Position numbers and translations under genes: made by a program
Source: an uncultured Bacilli bacterium
GTDB taxonomy: Bacteria > Bacillota_I > Bacilli_A > RF39 > UBA660
Length of the DNA: 18,861 nt
Direction of reading: 5' to 3'
NCBI GenBank assembly: GCA_947628765.1
Contig: CANRBD010000008.1
Span: forward strand, 1-18,861
The notes under the pieces: model-generated
The model's database searches: none
What the model saw: the letters and a program-made list of their open reading frames with translations, nothing else
Told to the model about the DNA's origin: nothing
In this document: positions 6,850 to 15,337 of the stretch, piece by piece
Numbering within the stretch: the stretch's first letter is position 1
Layout of the letters: each line of letters opens with the position of its first letter

Positions 6850-9800
6850 ATGTTGATTTATTTAATTCGAAATATAGAAATTACAACACTATGTTTACCT
6901 TCCATATTTCAAGGAAATTATTGGGCTTTTTATAATAGTGAAAAAGGTCGAAATGTAAAACTCATTAATATCGAAGCTAATGGCAATAAATGGATTGCCA
7001 AAAGTAATAATGATGCAGCTATTTATTTAAATAAACAATATCAAGCTGCAATCGAATTAAAAGTTTATGATTTATATGAAATAAAGACTAATAAAGAGAC
7101 AATGTATCTACTTGTCTTACCTAATTATGATAATAGTTTTAAACTTTATCATATAAATAATGTTACCGAATTAACTATTGGTCGAAATGAAAACAATGCA
7201 ATTATTTATGACAATCCACTTATTTCTGACATTTATGTAAAAATTACGAAAACTGAATATGGTTTTGAAATTTTCAATATGAATAATCATTTTGGAACTT
7301 ATGTTAATAAAAAAAGAATCGAACGTAAAAATTTAATAAATGGCGATAATATTTTTATCATGGGATTAAGAATTATTTTTATGGGTGAATATTTAGCCAT
7401 TAATAATCCTAATCAAGCAATAAAATTAAAAGAAAATATTTTTAGTCTATATAATCCTAAAGTAGCCAGTGAAACAGAAGTTAAGGAAAATCCTTATTTA
7501 CCCATGTATCAAGAAACTGATTATTTTGAAAAAGCTCCAAGATTTTTAACCCAATTTGAAAGAAAAAAGGTTGTTATTGATGCACCACCAGAAAAACGCG
7601 AAGAAAATGACACCCCAATTTTATATACAATTGGACCGATGATGACAATGGGAATGGTTTCAATGGTTACCGGATGGAATGCGATTAACCGTGTTATGGA
7701 AGGCGGCGAACTAAGAGATGCTCTTCCAAGTATTGTTATGTCATTAGCCATGGTTATGACAATGGTTTTTTGGCCAATTTTATCTAATCGTTTTCAAAGA
7801 AAAAACGAAAAAAGAAAAGAAGCCGAAAGACAAAAAAAATATAAAAAATATCTAATTGATAAAGGAAATGAAATTCAAAGGTTAATGAATCAAGAAAAAC
7901 AAGTTTTAACGGAGAATAACGTTTCTTTAGAAGATTGTCAAAATATTATTTTAAATAAAAAACGTAACTTATGGGAAAAAGAAATTTATCATCAAGATTT
8001 TTTAACTATAAGATTAGGAACAGGTCCGATTAAACCGGATATTGAAATTGTTTATCCTGAAGAACATTTTTCATTAATTGATGATAATCTAAAACAAATT
8101 TTGAGCGATACTGTCGAACAAAAAGAGGTTATAGATGATGCCCCTGTGCGTTTATCATTAGCTGAAAAAAATCATTTGGCAATTATTGGCGAAAGAGAAC
8201 TCACTAATAAGTTTTTAGAAAGTGTTTTAATCCAACTAATGACCTTTCATAGCTATCGTGATTTAAAAATTGTTTATTTAACAACTCAAAAAACAAATGA
8301 TTTTGAGTATCTTAAATTAGCGCCTTATTTATTTGATAATAGTATGCAACTAAGATTTTATGGCGATAATTATGACGATATAAAACAAATATCTAACTAT
8401 TTAATGCAAATATTTAATTCACGAAAATATACAGATGAAAATAAAATTAGTGAAAATGATTATCGCAGTTTTTCAAGTTATTATCTTATTATTGTTGATG
8501 ATCTTGAAATTGCCAGAAATACAAGTATTATTAAAGAAGTTTTAGCTTCAAAAATTAATTACGGTTTTACGGTTATGTTAAGAAGTCATAGTTTATCATC
8601 TTTACCAAAAGAATGCTCTACTTTTATTACAATTAGTGGAGAAAATGGAAAAACATCAGGTTTCTTTGAAAATGAATTGATTTCGGAAAAACAACAAGCT
8701 TTTGTGGCTGATTTAAATATTCAAAATAGGGTTCATATGCCTACTTTAATTGCCGCTTTAGCCAAAATTCCACTTCGAATAAATGATGCGATTAGAAATT
8801 TACCAAAAACATTAAGCTTTTTAGAAATGTACGATGTAGGAAAAGTCGAACAGCTTAATTCTTCTTATCGTTGGATAGATAATAATCCAACTCTTAGTTT
8901 AAATGTTCCTGTCGGTGTTGATGAAACCGGAGAACTTTTAAAATTAGATCTCCACGAAAAAAGTCATGGACCACATGGACTTATTGCCGGAATGACAGGT
9001 AGTGGTAAAAGTGAATTTATTATTACTTATATTTTATCTTTAGCAATTAACTATCATCCTTATGAAGTGTCGTTTGTTTTAATTGATTATAAAGGTGGAG
9101 GTTTAGCCGGAGCATTTGAAAACCGCGAGACAGGTATTTCCCTTCCTCACTTAGCCGGCACAATTACAAACTTAGATAGTTCGTCAATTAATAGAGCTTT
9201 ATCCTCAATTAGAAGTGAGCTTAGAAGAAGACAAAAATTATTAAATGAAGCTCGTGATAAATTAGGTGAAAGTACTGTTGATATTTATAAATATCAAAAA
9301 TTTTATCGCGAAGGTTTAGTCGATAAACCAATTTCTCATTTGTTTATCATTTCTGATGAATTTGCCGAATTAAAGATGCAACAACCGGAATTTATGAAAG
9401 AATTAATAAGTACTGCCCGTATCGGTCGTAGTTTAGGCGTCCATTTAATTTTATCAACTCAAAAACCTTCCGGAATTGTTGATGATCAAATTTGGAGTAA
9501 CAGTAAATTTAGAATTTGTTTAAAAGTTCAAGATAAAGCTGATAGTAAAGATATGATAGGTTTACCTGATGCGGCAGCTTTAGTTGATCCTGGAAGATTT
9601 TATCTTCAAGTTGGTTATAATGAACTATTTGTTTTAGGACAGTCAGCTTGGTGCGGTTCGCCTTATTACCCTCAAGAAAAAAGGCAGAAAAAAGTTGATA
9701 CTTCATTAAGTTTTATCGACAATATCGGTAATGTAGTTAAAAGTATTAACGACCAAAATAGTATTGTTTCTTTAAAACCAGAAGGTGAAGAAATAAACAA

Positions 9801-11439
9801 TATATTAAAATATTTAATTAATTTAGCTAAAGAAAAAGGAATTAAAGTCGATAAATTATGGCTTAATCCTTTAGCTAAAGAAATTTTTGTTAATGATTTA
9901 GCGCAAAAATATAATTATGAAGCTAAACGCAATGTTATTAATCCTATTATTGGTGAGTTTGATGATCCAAGCAATCAGCGTCAAGGATTATTAACACTCC
10001 CACTTTCACAAAATGGTAATACCATCATTTATGGTACAGCTGATAGTGGAAAAGAAGATTTCTTATTAACAATGATTTATAGTACGATTATTTATCATAC
10101 ATCAGAAGAAGTTAATTTTTATATTTTAGATTTCGGTTCTGAAATATTAAGAACTTTAGAAGATGCTCCGCAAGTTGGAGACGTTGTTTATTCATCAGAT
10201 GAAGAAAAAGTCGTTAATTTATTTAAAATGCTCAATTCTATTATTAGTGGGCGAAAACAAATACTTACTAAATATAATGGTGACTTCAAACTATATAACG
10301 CGCAAAATGAAAAACCATTATCAAAAGTTGTTGTCGTTATAAATAACTATGAAGCATATGAATCTTGCAATGACATGCTTACAATTTTATCTAGGGAATG
10401 CTTTAAATATGGAATTATTCTGGTTCTGACGGCAACTTCACCAAATACCGTTAGATATAAATTGAGTCAAAACTTTAAAGAATTAATCCCACTTCAACTT
10501 AACGACAATTTAGATTATGTTCAATTAGTAGGTAAAACCAATGGATTATTTCCAGCAGAAATTAGAGGTCGTGGACTTATTAAATTGGATAATTTATATG
10601 AATTCCAAACCGCTTATGTTCATGATCCTAAAATGCAAACTGAATTTTTAAAAAATACTTGTTTAACTCTTCGTAAACAAGCTAAGTTTAAAGCTAGAGC
10701 AATTCCAATTTTACCAGAGACGGTAACCTTAGATTTAGTTTCATCCAGATTGGATAAAAAAGGTATTGTTCCAGTTGGTATTAACAAAGAAGATTTATCA
10801 ATAGCTACATACAACTTTAAAAATAGTTATGCCACAATAATATCTTCACTTGATCCAGAAATCTTTGGTGGTTTTGTAAATCCATTAATAAAAGAATTAA
10901 TGCAAATAGGAAAGGTAATTGTTATGGATGCCTTTAACATTGTAAAACCAATTAATGGTATTGATTATAGTTCTCATCAATTTGAAAAAGTTATCAATAC
11001 TACCTATGCATATATTAATAAATTTACCGAAATTTATGAAAGCAGTAATTACGATTCTAAAGCTTTAGATGTCTATCAAAATATATATTGTGTAGTTACG
11101 GGTTTAGGAACTATTTATAATCGTCTTTCTGCGGACAATAAAAAAGTCTTTGAAAATATGATGATAAAAGGAGCAACAACCAAAAAAGTTTCATTTATCT
11201 TTGTTGATACCGCTGATGTCTTTAAAAACTTTGAGTATAGTGATTGGTCTAAAGCTTCTATTACGAAAAACGGTGGAATTTGGATTGGTAGTGGCATTGG
11301 TGAACAAATGGCGATTAAAATATCAAAACCACCTAAAAATTCTCGTGATGAAATAGTGTCAAGTTTTGGTTTTGTTGTTGACAAAGGCTTAGTAAAATAT
11401 GTAAAATTAATAATAGAGGAGGATAAAGATGGAAAATAA
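6850..11439 (+). CDS. essC: Type VII secretion system motor ATPase EssC
   Basis: EssC is the membrane-anchored FtsK/SpoIIIE-type motor that recognises and drives out Esx and effector proteins. The 1529 residues are close to the S. aureus protein. Domain order: two N-terminal FHA-like domains (about 1-95 and 96-185, the second with GRN at 111-113), two membrane segments (about 258-279 and 292-312), a degenerate ATPase-like module (about 390-600, no Walker A), then ATPase D1 with canonical Walker A GMTGSGKS at 714-721, the DYKGGG motif and Walker B acid pair D836-E837. D2 has a damaged Walker A (GTADSGKED at 1062-1070, Glu where Ser/Thr is needed) and NNYE in place of Walker B (about 1165-1168). 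A third module (about 1290-1520) has no nucleotide motifs. Only D1 therefore looks competent for ATP hydrolysis. It overlaps esaB by 11 bases. Confidence 0.95.
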   Translation: MLIYLIRNIEITTLCLPSIFQGNYWAFYNSEKGRNVKLINIEANGNKWIAKSNNDAAIYLNKQYQAAIELKVYDLYEIKTNKETMYLLVLPNYDNSFKLYHINNVTELTIGRNENNAIIYDNPLISDIYVKITKTEYGFEIFNMNNHFGTYVNKKRIERKNLINGDNIFIMGLRIIFMGEYLAINNPNQAIKLKENIFSLYNPKVASETEVKENPYLPMYQETDYFEKAPRFLTQFERKKVVIDAPPEKREENDTPILYTIGPMMTMGMVSMVTGWNAINRVMEGGELRDALPSIVMSLAMVMTMVFWPILSNRFQRKNEKRKEAERQKKYKKYLIDKGNEIQRLMNQEKQVLTENNVSLEDCQNIILNKKRNLWEKEIYHQDFLTIRLGTGPIKPDIEIVYPEEHFSLIDDNLKQILSDTVEQKEVIDDAPVRLSLAEKNHLAIIGERELTNKFLESVLIQLMTFHSYRDLKIVYLTTQKTNDFEYLKLAPYLFDNSMQLRFYGDNYDDIKQISNYLMQIFNSRKYTDENKISENDYRSFSSYYLIIVDDLEIARNTSIIKEVLASKINYGFTVMLRSHSLSSLPKECSTFITISGENGKTSGFFENELISEKQQAFVADLNIQNRVHMPTLIAALAKIPLRINDAIRNLPKTLSFLEMYDVGKVEQLNSSYRWIDNNPTLSLNVPVGVDETGELLKLDLHEKSHGPHGLIAGMTGSGKSEFIITYILSLAINYHPYEVSFVLIDYKGGGLAGAFENRETGISLPHLAGTITNLDSSSINRALSSIRSELRRRQKLLNEARDKLGESTVDIYKYQKFYREGLVDKPISHLFIISDEFAELKMQQPEFMKELISTARIGRSLGVHLILSTQKPSGIVDDQIWSNSKFRICLKVQDKADSKDMIGLPDAAALVDPGRFYLQVGYNELFVLGQSAWCGSPYYPQEKRQKKVDTSLSFIDNIGNVVKSINDQNSIVSLKPEGEEINNILKYLINLAKEKGIKVDKLWLNPLAKEIFVNDLAQKYNYEAKRNVINPIIGEFDDPSNQRQGLLTLPLSQNGNTIIYGTADSGKEDFLLTMIYSTIIYHTSEEVNFYILDFGSEILRTLEDAPQVGDVVYSSDEEKVVNLFKMLNSIISGRKQILTKYNGDFKLYNAQNEKPLSKVVVVINNYEAYESCNDMLTILSRECFKYGIILVLTATSPNTVRYKLSQNFKELIPLQLNDNLDYVQLVGKTNGLFPAEIRGRGLIKLDNLYEFQTAYVHDPKMQTEFLKNTCLTLRKQAKFKARAIPILPETVTLDLVSSRLDKKGIVPVGINKEDLSIATYNFKNSYATIISSLDPEIFGGFVNPLIKELMQIGKVIVMDAFNIVKPINGIDYSSHQFEKVINTTYAYINKFTEIYESSNYDSKALDVYQNIYCVVTGLGTIYNRLSADNKKVFENMMIKGATTKKVSFIFVDTADVFKNFEYSDWSKASITKNGGIWIGSGIGEQMAIKISKPPKNSRDEIVSSFGFVVDKGLVKYVKLIIEEDKDGK

Positions 11440-11680
11440 GATACTTGTAGAAATAAGCATTCCTATGCTTGATGCAGTATATGATGTTTTTATCCCCATC
11501 AGTAAAACGGTAAGTAAAGTAACAGAACTTTTAGAAAAAAGCATTAGTGAGCTTTCAAATGTTGTTTTTACTCATCAAGAAAATATTGCTTTATATGATA
11601 TTTCTGGAAGACAAATTGAACCTAATTTAACAATTAGAGATTCCGAAATAACTAATGGTTCAAAACTTATACTTATGTGA
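11429..11680 (+). CDS. esaB: EsaB/YukD ubiquitin-like type VII secretion protein
   Basis: EsaB (YukD) is a small cytosolic ubiquitin-fold protein required for T7SSb function; its precise role in known systems is regulatory or as an accessory of EssC. The 83 residues fit the family. The pattern is typical: an opening beta strand (ILVEISIP), a helix (VSKVTELLEKSI), and a last section DSEITNGSKLILM matching the 'D..I.DG..L.L' ending of YukD proteins. The ATG lies inside the 3' end of essC behind an AGAGGAGG site, giving an 11-base overlap and probably coupled translation with the ATPase it serves. Confidence 0.85.
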   Translation: MENKILVEISIPMLDAVYDVFIPISKTVSKVTELLEKSISELSNVVFTHQENIALYDISGRQIEPNLTIRDSEITNGSKLILM

Positions 11681-11694
11681 AGGGAGGTGAAGGT

Positions 11695-11979
11695 ATGAAC
11701 GGAATGCATCAAGATGGTGAAGCTTTGAAAAGAGATGCTGAAGCTATCAGAACAGCAGCAAACAATTACAAAAGAGAAATTGATAACTTATATCAAGAAG
11801 TAAACAATAATGTAAGTGCTTCTGATGAAGGAAAATCATGGTATGGACCAAAAGCAGGTGAATTTTCAAATGCAGTTGAAAACCTAAGAGGTGATTTTGA
11901 AAAGATTTATACATCTTTAAATGAAGCTGCAGATAATCTATCAGCTCAAGCTGATGCCTGGGCAAGTTTTGAAAGTTAA
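11695..11979 (+). CDS. esxA: WXG100 family protein (EsxA-like)
   Basis: WXG100 proteins are about 100-residue helical hairpins that dimerise and are secreted by, and needed for, the type VII machine. This one has 94 residues, with the W49-Y50-G51 motif in the turn between two long helices (about 8-40 and 55-90). The helices carry the usual heptad of small and hydrophobic residues. A reading frame is open from GTG 11677, but the strong AGGGAGGTGA site at 11681-11690 would lie inside it and points to ATG 11695, so I chose that start. It follows esaB by 14 bases. Gene symbol is by analogy with S. aureus EsxA. Confidence 0.9.
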   Translation: MNGMHQDGEALKRDAEAIRTAANNYKREIDNLYQEVNNNVSASDEGKSWYGPKAGEFSNAVENLRGDFEKIYTSLNEAADNLSAQADAWASFES

Positions 11980-11999
11980 AATATAAGGAGGGATAATCC

Positions 12000-12284
12000 A
12001 TGGCAAAATCAGGAATTAATTATGGTGCTGTAGATACTATGGGTTCAAATATAAAAAATATTCAAAATAGAATTTCAGCAATCTTTACTGATGATTTATG
12101 TTCAAATGTCGTAAGTAATATTGCTAGCCATTATGATGGACAAGCAGCTGAATCTTATAAAGCTAATTTCACTAGATTAGGAAATGCTGCTAACGAAGCA
12201 ATGAACCAAGTAACAAGCGAAATGACAGCCAAATTAGAAGAATTCAAATCAGCTTATCAAAGCCAAGATGCGAATTTATCTTAG
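12000..12284 (+). CDS. WXG100-like protein with Tyr replacing the motif Trp
   Basis: A second 94-residue helical-hairpin protein right after the first Esx gene, with an AAGGAGGGAT ribosome site. The turn motif is Y45-D46-G47 (SHYDGQAAESY), so Tyr stands where WXG100 proteins have Trp. The rest of the second helix (TRLGNAANEAMNQVTSEMTAKLEEF) fits the family. It may be the heterodimer partner of the upstream Esx protein, a dedicated chaperone, or simply another secreted Esx substrate. Similar in length and position to paired esx genes in other type VII loci. It is the last gene before an intergenic hairpin region. Confidence 0.8.
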   Translation: MAKSGINYGAVDTMGSNIKNIQNRISAIFTDDLCSNVVSNIASHYDGQAAESYKANFTRLGNAANEAMNQVTSEMTAKLEEFKSAYQSQDANLS

Positions 12285-12342
12285 GAAATTACGTTATGTA
12301 ATTTCTTATTAGTGAGGATACAGTCCTTACTAATAAGAAATT
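12285..12342 (+). other. Two mutually exclusive hairpins between the Esx genes and the effector cassette
   Basis: A short hairpin (arms 12285-12292 and 12298-12305, 8 perfect base pairs) overlaps a long one (arms 12300-12318 and 12324-12342, 19 pairs with one G-U wobble, 5-base loop). The segment around 12299-12305 can pair with either GAAATTA copy, so only one structure can form at a time. No U-tract follows on either strand, so it is not a standard terminator. It begins at the stop codon of the preceding Esx gene. Roles that fit are a 3' stabiliser or processing site that lets Esx mRNA outlast the effector part, or an attenuator-like switch. The next 60 bases to the following ATG show nothing else that I can identify. 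Confidence 0.55.
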
Positions 12343-12401
12343 AATAGTAAAGTTCGTGGCTACATGTGTCTTGAACAAAAGTGAAAGGAATGGATCGTAA
12401 T

Positions 12402-12722
12402 ATGATTGATATAGGTGCCGCCCAAAACAGCGCAAACCAATTACGTGAAGCCGCCAATAAAATTTCCGCAGTTGTAAATGATATTGAAAAGGCCCAAGGA
12501 GATTTAAAAGCCGGCGCAACAACCAACAAAATTAAAGTCGAAATAGATAAACTTGAAGCGATGAAAAATGCTTTAAGTCCTAAAGTAGGTATTTTATATA
12601 CTACAGCCAGCTCGATAGTTTCAATTGCTAATCAAATTAGAAGAGAGGAAGAAGAAGCTGCAAGAAAAGCCGCTGAAGAAGCTCAAAGAAGGAGAAGAGA
12701 ATTAGAAAAGAATAGCGGATAG
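12402..12722 (+). CDS. Small helical protein, putative effector-targeting partner (WXG100/Lap-like)
   Basis: 106 residues, all predicted helical, with a break near 'TTASS' and no WXG motif. The first half (IGAAQNSANQLREAANKISAV) has the small-residue heptad pattern of Esx and LXG-partner proteins. The last 28 residues are a highly charged Glu/Arg tail (RREEEEAARK...RRRREL). It sits 12 bases before the first effector gene, where known T7SSb loci encode small helical partners that bind the effector head. I infer that role; I do not recognise a named family. Start choice is uncertain: GTG 12381 and ATG 12390 are also in frame, but AAAGGA at 12384-12389 favours ATG 12402 with a rather long spacer. 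Confidence 0.65.
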   Translation: MIDIGAAQNSANQLREAANKISAVVNDIEKAQGDLKAGATTNKIKVEIDKLEAMKNALSPKVGILYTTASSIVSIANQIRREEEEAARKAAEEAQRRRRELEKNSG

Positions 12723-12734
12723 GGAGGTAACAGT

Positions 12735-13049
12735 ATGGAAAGTCATTTTTATCCTGACAAAGTACAAACAGGCGTCATTACTGTTAGTGGCATTCATACA
12801 AAATTGTCAGAAGCCAGTTCAAAAATTAGTAGTGCCAGTAACATCGATGAACGCATTAAAAGTAGGCTTTCTTTTGATTTTGCTGGAACCGTTTCGGAAA
12901 TTAATAATTACGTTAATGATGCAAAACAGATAACACAAAATATTAATAATGTTTTACTAGAATATTATAAAATAACTGGACAAACAACCGAGATGTCTAG
13001 CCTTTTAGGGTTAAATCTCGGTAATTTTGATGTTTTTGGGGCTTTAAGT
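12735..13049 (+). repeat. Effector head repeat, copy 1
   Basis: The first 105 codons of this effector and of the one at 15023 are nearly the same. By hand I count about 27 differences in 315 bases (about 91% identity), most of them synonymous; only five residues differ. Similarity drops sharply after this point and continues only weakly to about codon 145. The purine-rich ribosome sites in front of both copies are also alike (GGAGGTAACAG and GGAGGTGACAG). Confidence 0.9.
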
Positions 13050-14180
13050 GCTTTTTTTACTAATCCTTTGCAAGCAATTAACGATGCGGCTAATATTATT
13101 GGTAACTTTTGGCAAGGAATTGTTGGAAATATTCAAAGCTTTTTTAATAAAACGGGAGCCTTCTTCATGGGGTCATATAGTTCTCTTTTACCGATTCAAA
13201 TTAATCAGGCTTTTAATGTAAGTAAGAATCAATCACTTTATGATTTTTTCAGTTCACATAATAATAGTAGACTTAACGAATTTGGTGTGAACCAAGGAAT
13301 ATTTAGAGATTTGTTATCCACAGATGTTAATGAATACAAAAGATTAAAAGAAAAATTAATGAATATGGGATTTAGTAGAAAAGATGCTCATCGAATATTA
13401 AGTTTAGTGGATTCTACTGGTGTTTGCTCATATGCCGCTACTTGTAATGAAATTATTGACCAATTTAGAAGCTGTCCAGAAGTATTTGAAAAGATTTTTG
13501 GTTATCCTATGTTTGATGCAAAAGGTAATTTAAATGGTGAAGAACTATTATTAGATATATACCTTTTTGAAAATCAAATGTCCAATGGTGGGTCTTTATT
13601 TAATGGAACTGAATTTGCGCCAACTGATGAAATGTTAAAGATGAAATTTCCTTGGGTATCAGATAGTATGTTAAATACAGCTTTTACAAAAAATCAACAA
13701 TATCTATATTATTCAAGAGATTCTAAAAAAGGGATAGAAGAAGTCAATAATTATTTATCATCTAAAAATCCCGGATTATATTATAGCCGTGAAGAAATTG
13801 TTCATGGTAATCTGCAAACTCAATCATTATTAACGGCCTTAAGTCCAGTAACCGCACCTCTTGCCAATCAAGTACTAATTAATGATGCCAAAAATAAAAT
13901 TAATGCAGCTATCGCTAGTAATAAAACCGTATCTTTAGGTGTGGAACCAGGAAATAGTCCAATAACTTTTCGCACAAGAAGTACTGCTAATATGGACGTA
14001 AGTTTTAATGGAGGACATGTTGTAACCGTAGTTGGTGCTGATGATGAAGGTGTTCTTGTTAGTTCATGGGGCGGAAAATATCGCGTTGACTGGGAAGAAT
14101 TAGAAAAAGTAAGAGATTTTTATATTGATGTATCAGAAATTGGAATTACATCTGATGCTGCCAGCCAGTTACAAGATTAA
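12735..14180 (+). CDS. Type VII effector 1 with papain-like cysteine protease domain (short form)
   Basis: A 481-residue probable secreted toxin without signal peptide. Residues 1-105 form a helical head shared with the next effector; F49-A50-G51 stands where a WXG turn would be, so the head may be a WXG100-like hairpin. A short amphipathic section follows (about 106-150, SAFFTNPLQAI...FWQGIVGNI). From about residue 165 comes the C-terminal domain, with C231 in DSTGVCSYAA and H428 in NGGHVVTVVG, then W445 in SSWGGKY. The order Cys, His, aromatic loop resembles C39/C58-type papain-fold peptidases, but the third catalytic Asn/Asp position is Ser, and no Gln lies before the Cys (Asp at Cys-5 instead). 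Activity and target are unknown; acyl transfer or deamidation are alternatives. It starts after AGGGAGG and is followed 18 bases later by a lipoprotein gene. Confidence 0.75.
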   Translation: MESHFYPDKVQTGVITVSGIHTKLSEASSKISSASNIDERIKSRLSFDFAGTVSEINNYVNDAKQITQNINNVLLEYYKITGQTTEMSSLLGLNLGNFDVFGALSAFFTNPLQAINDAANIIGNFWQGIVGNIQSFFNKTGAFFMGSYSSLLPIQINQAFNVSKNQSLYDFFSSHNNSRLNEFGVNQGIFRDLLSTDVNEYKRLKEKLMNMGFSRKDAHRILSLVDSTGVCSYAATCNEIIDQFRSCPEVFEKIFGYPMFDAKGNLNGEELLLDIYLFENQMSNGGSLFNGTEFAPTDEMLKMKFPWVSDSMLNTAFTKNQQYLYYSRDSKKGIEEVNNYLSSKNPGLYYSREEIVHGNLQTQSLLTALSPVTAPLANQVLINDAKNKINAAIASNKTVSLGVEPGNSPITFRTRSTANMDVSFNGGHVVTVVGADDEGVLVSSWGGKYRVDWEELEKVRDFYIDVSEIGITSDAASQLQD

Positions 14181-14197
14181 TAAAGGAGGTTTGGAAA

Positions 14198-15004
14198 ATG
14201 AACAAAATTAATAAATTTTTTGTACCTAAAAAAATGGCTCAAATTTTTATTTCAGGTGCCTTATCATTTACATTAGTTGGATGTGGTATTAATGAAGTTC
14301 ATAATGATATAGATAACGAACCATCTGCTATACAAATAGAAGATAATTTTCCAATACAAACTGAATATTTAAATCAATTATCAAAGCAAGAAAAACAAGA
14401 TTATTATAGATTAAATCAAACTTATCGTGATTTATTAGTTCAATATATAAATTCATTAGGATTAAAAAAATATGATGATGAATTAAAAAATAGTGAATTT
14501 AAATTCTTAGAAGTAGCTAATAGTGATAAAGACTATTATCAATATCATACTAAAGATCTTAGCTATTATTATATAAGAAATGATTTATATATCGAAAGAT
14601 TAAATCAAGAAGACTTAAACTATTTAAAAATGATAAATAGTGAAGATCCATTAGATAATGAAAAAATTGATTTTATAAAAAGAACCTATCCAATGGTAAT
14701 TAAAAAATATTTGCGCAATGACGAAAATTTATCAGTATTTTATGGGCCAATATCATCGCTTGAATATAGTGCCCCTAATGATGCCTTAGTAATCGGATGC
14801 AATTATGATAGATTTAATTCAAATGGTGTAACCGATGAAGAATGGGATAAAAATTTTCAAAATCAAGTAGAGATGTTAAATGAAAATAATAAACAACTTG
14901 AAGCACATTTAAAAGGACAATTAAACGTTCCTGTCAAACTTATTCAATATGATGAATATAGTGTTTATCCTATGAATAACACAGTAAATACAAAAGTAAA
15001 ATAG
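14198..15004 (+). CDS. Lipoprotein, putative immunity protein for effector 1
   Basis: 268 residues with a Lys-rich start, a hydrophobic segment (about 13-27) and a lipobox L26-V27-G28-C29, so it is predicted to be lipidated at C29 and held on the outer face of the membrane. The mature part is charged and mixed alpha/beta. It is clearly homologous to the gene at 17803 over about 200 residues, sharing DYYQY/DIYQF, YYYIRNDLYIERL, IKRTY, YGPISS, NDALVIG, a DEEW segment and QYDEYSV. Both homologues directly follow an effector gene, the usual place of immunity genes in polymorphic toxin loci. I infer that it neutralises effector 1 outside the membrane. I do not recognise a named family; a role as an effector chaperone or co-secreted factor is not excluded. 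Confidence 0.65.
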   Translation: MNKINKFFVPKKMAQIFISGALSFTLVGCGINEVHNDIDNEPSAIQIEDNFPIQTEYLNQLSKQEKQDYYRLNQTYRDLLVQYINSLGLKKYDDELKNSEFKFLEVANSDKDYYQYHTKDLSYYYIRNDLYIERLNQEDLNYLKMINSEDPLDNEKIDFIKRTYPMVIKKYLRNDENLSVFYGPISSLEYSAPNDALVIGCNYDRFNSNGVTDEEWDKNFQNQVEMLNENNKQLEAHLKGQLNVPVKLIQYDEYSVYPMNNTVNTKVK

Positions 15005-15022
15005 AAGGAAGGAGGTGACAGC

Positions 15023-15337
15023 ATGGAAAGTCATTTTTATCCTGACAAAGTACAAACGGGAGCCATTACTGTTAGTGGCATTCATACAAAATTGTCAGAA
15101 GCCAGTTCAAAAATCAGTAGCGCTAGTAACATCGATGGTCGTATTAAAAGTAGACTTTCATTTGATTTTGCTGGAACCGCTTCAGAAATTAATAATTATG
15201 TTAATGATGCAAAACAGATAACACAAAATATTAATAATGTTTTATTAGAATATTATAAAATAACCGGACAAACAACCGAGATGTCTAGCCTTCTAGGACT
15301 TAATCTTGGAGGCTTTGATGTTTTTGGAGCTTTAAAT
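15023..15337 (+). repeat. Effector head repeat, copy 2
   Basis: Direct repeat of 12735-13049, about 2.3 kb downstream and in the same orientation, coding residues 1-105 of effector 2. The five residue changes I see relative to copy 1 are V14A, E39G, V53A, N97G and S105N. A repeat this long and alike can support recombination that would delete or swap the intervening effector 1 body and lipoprotein gene. Confidence 0.9.

Noticed and set aside
11677..11694. Upstream GTG start for the WXG100 gene
   Set aside because: The strong Shine-Dalgarno lies inside this extension, which would be untranslated leader; ATG 11695 is correctly spaced. The GTG at 18468 before the DUF4176 gene is rejected for the same reason.
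12351..12376. Weak GTTC/GAAC hairpin and possible -35 TTGAAC before the small helical protein
   Set aside because: Only four base pairs with a large loop, and no -10 element at a proper distance; not enough to call a promoter or operator.
12735..13049. Effector head as a classical LXG domain
   Set aside because: It is only about 105 residues and lacks a clear LXG signature; a WXG100-like hairpin with an FxG turn fits better.
13314..13322. Perfect DnaA-box match TTATCCACA
   Set aside because: A single copy inside effector 1 codons, with no cluster and no AT-rich unwinding element; the gene order suggests an origin nearby but not here.
15015..15221. Open frame overlapping the start of effector 2 in another phase
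   Set aside because: It overlaps the conserved head repeat in a different frame, and its coding potential is a by-product of the AT-rich sequence.
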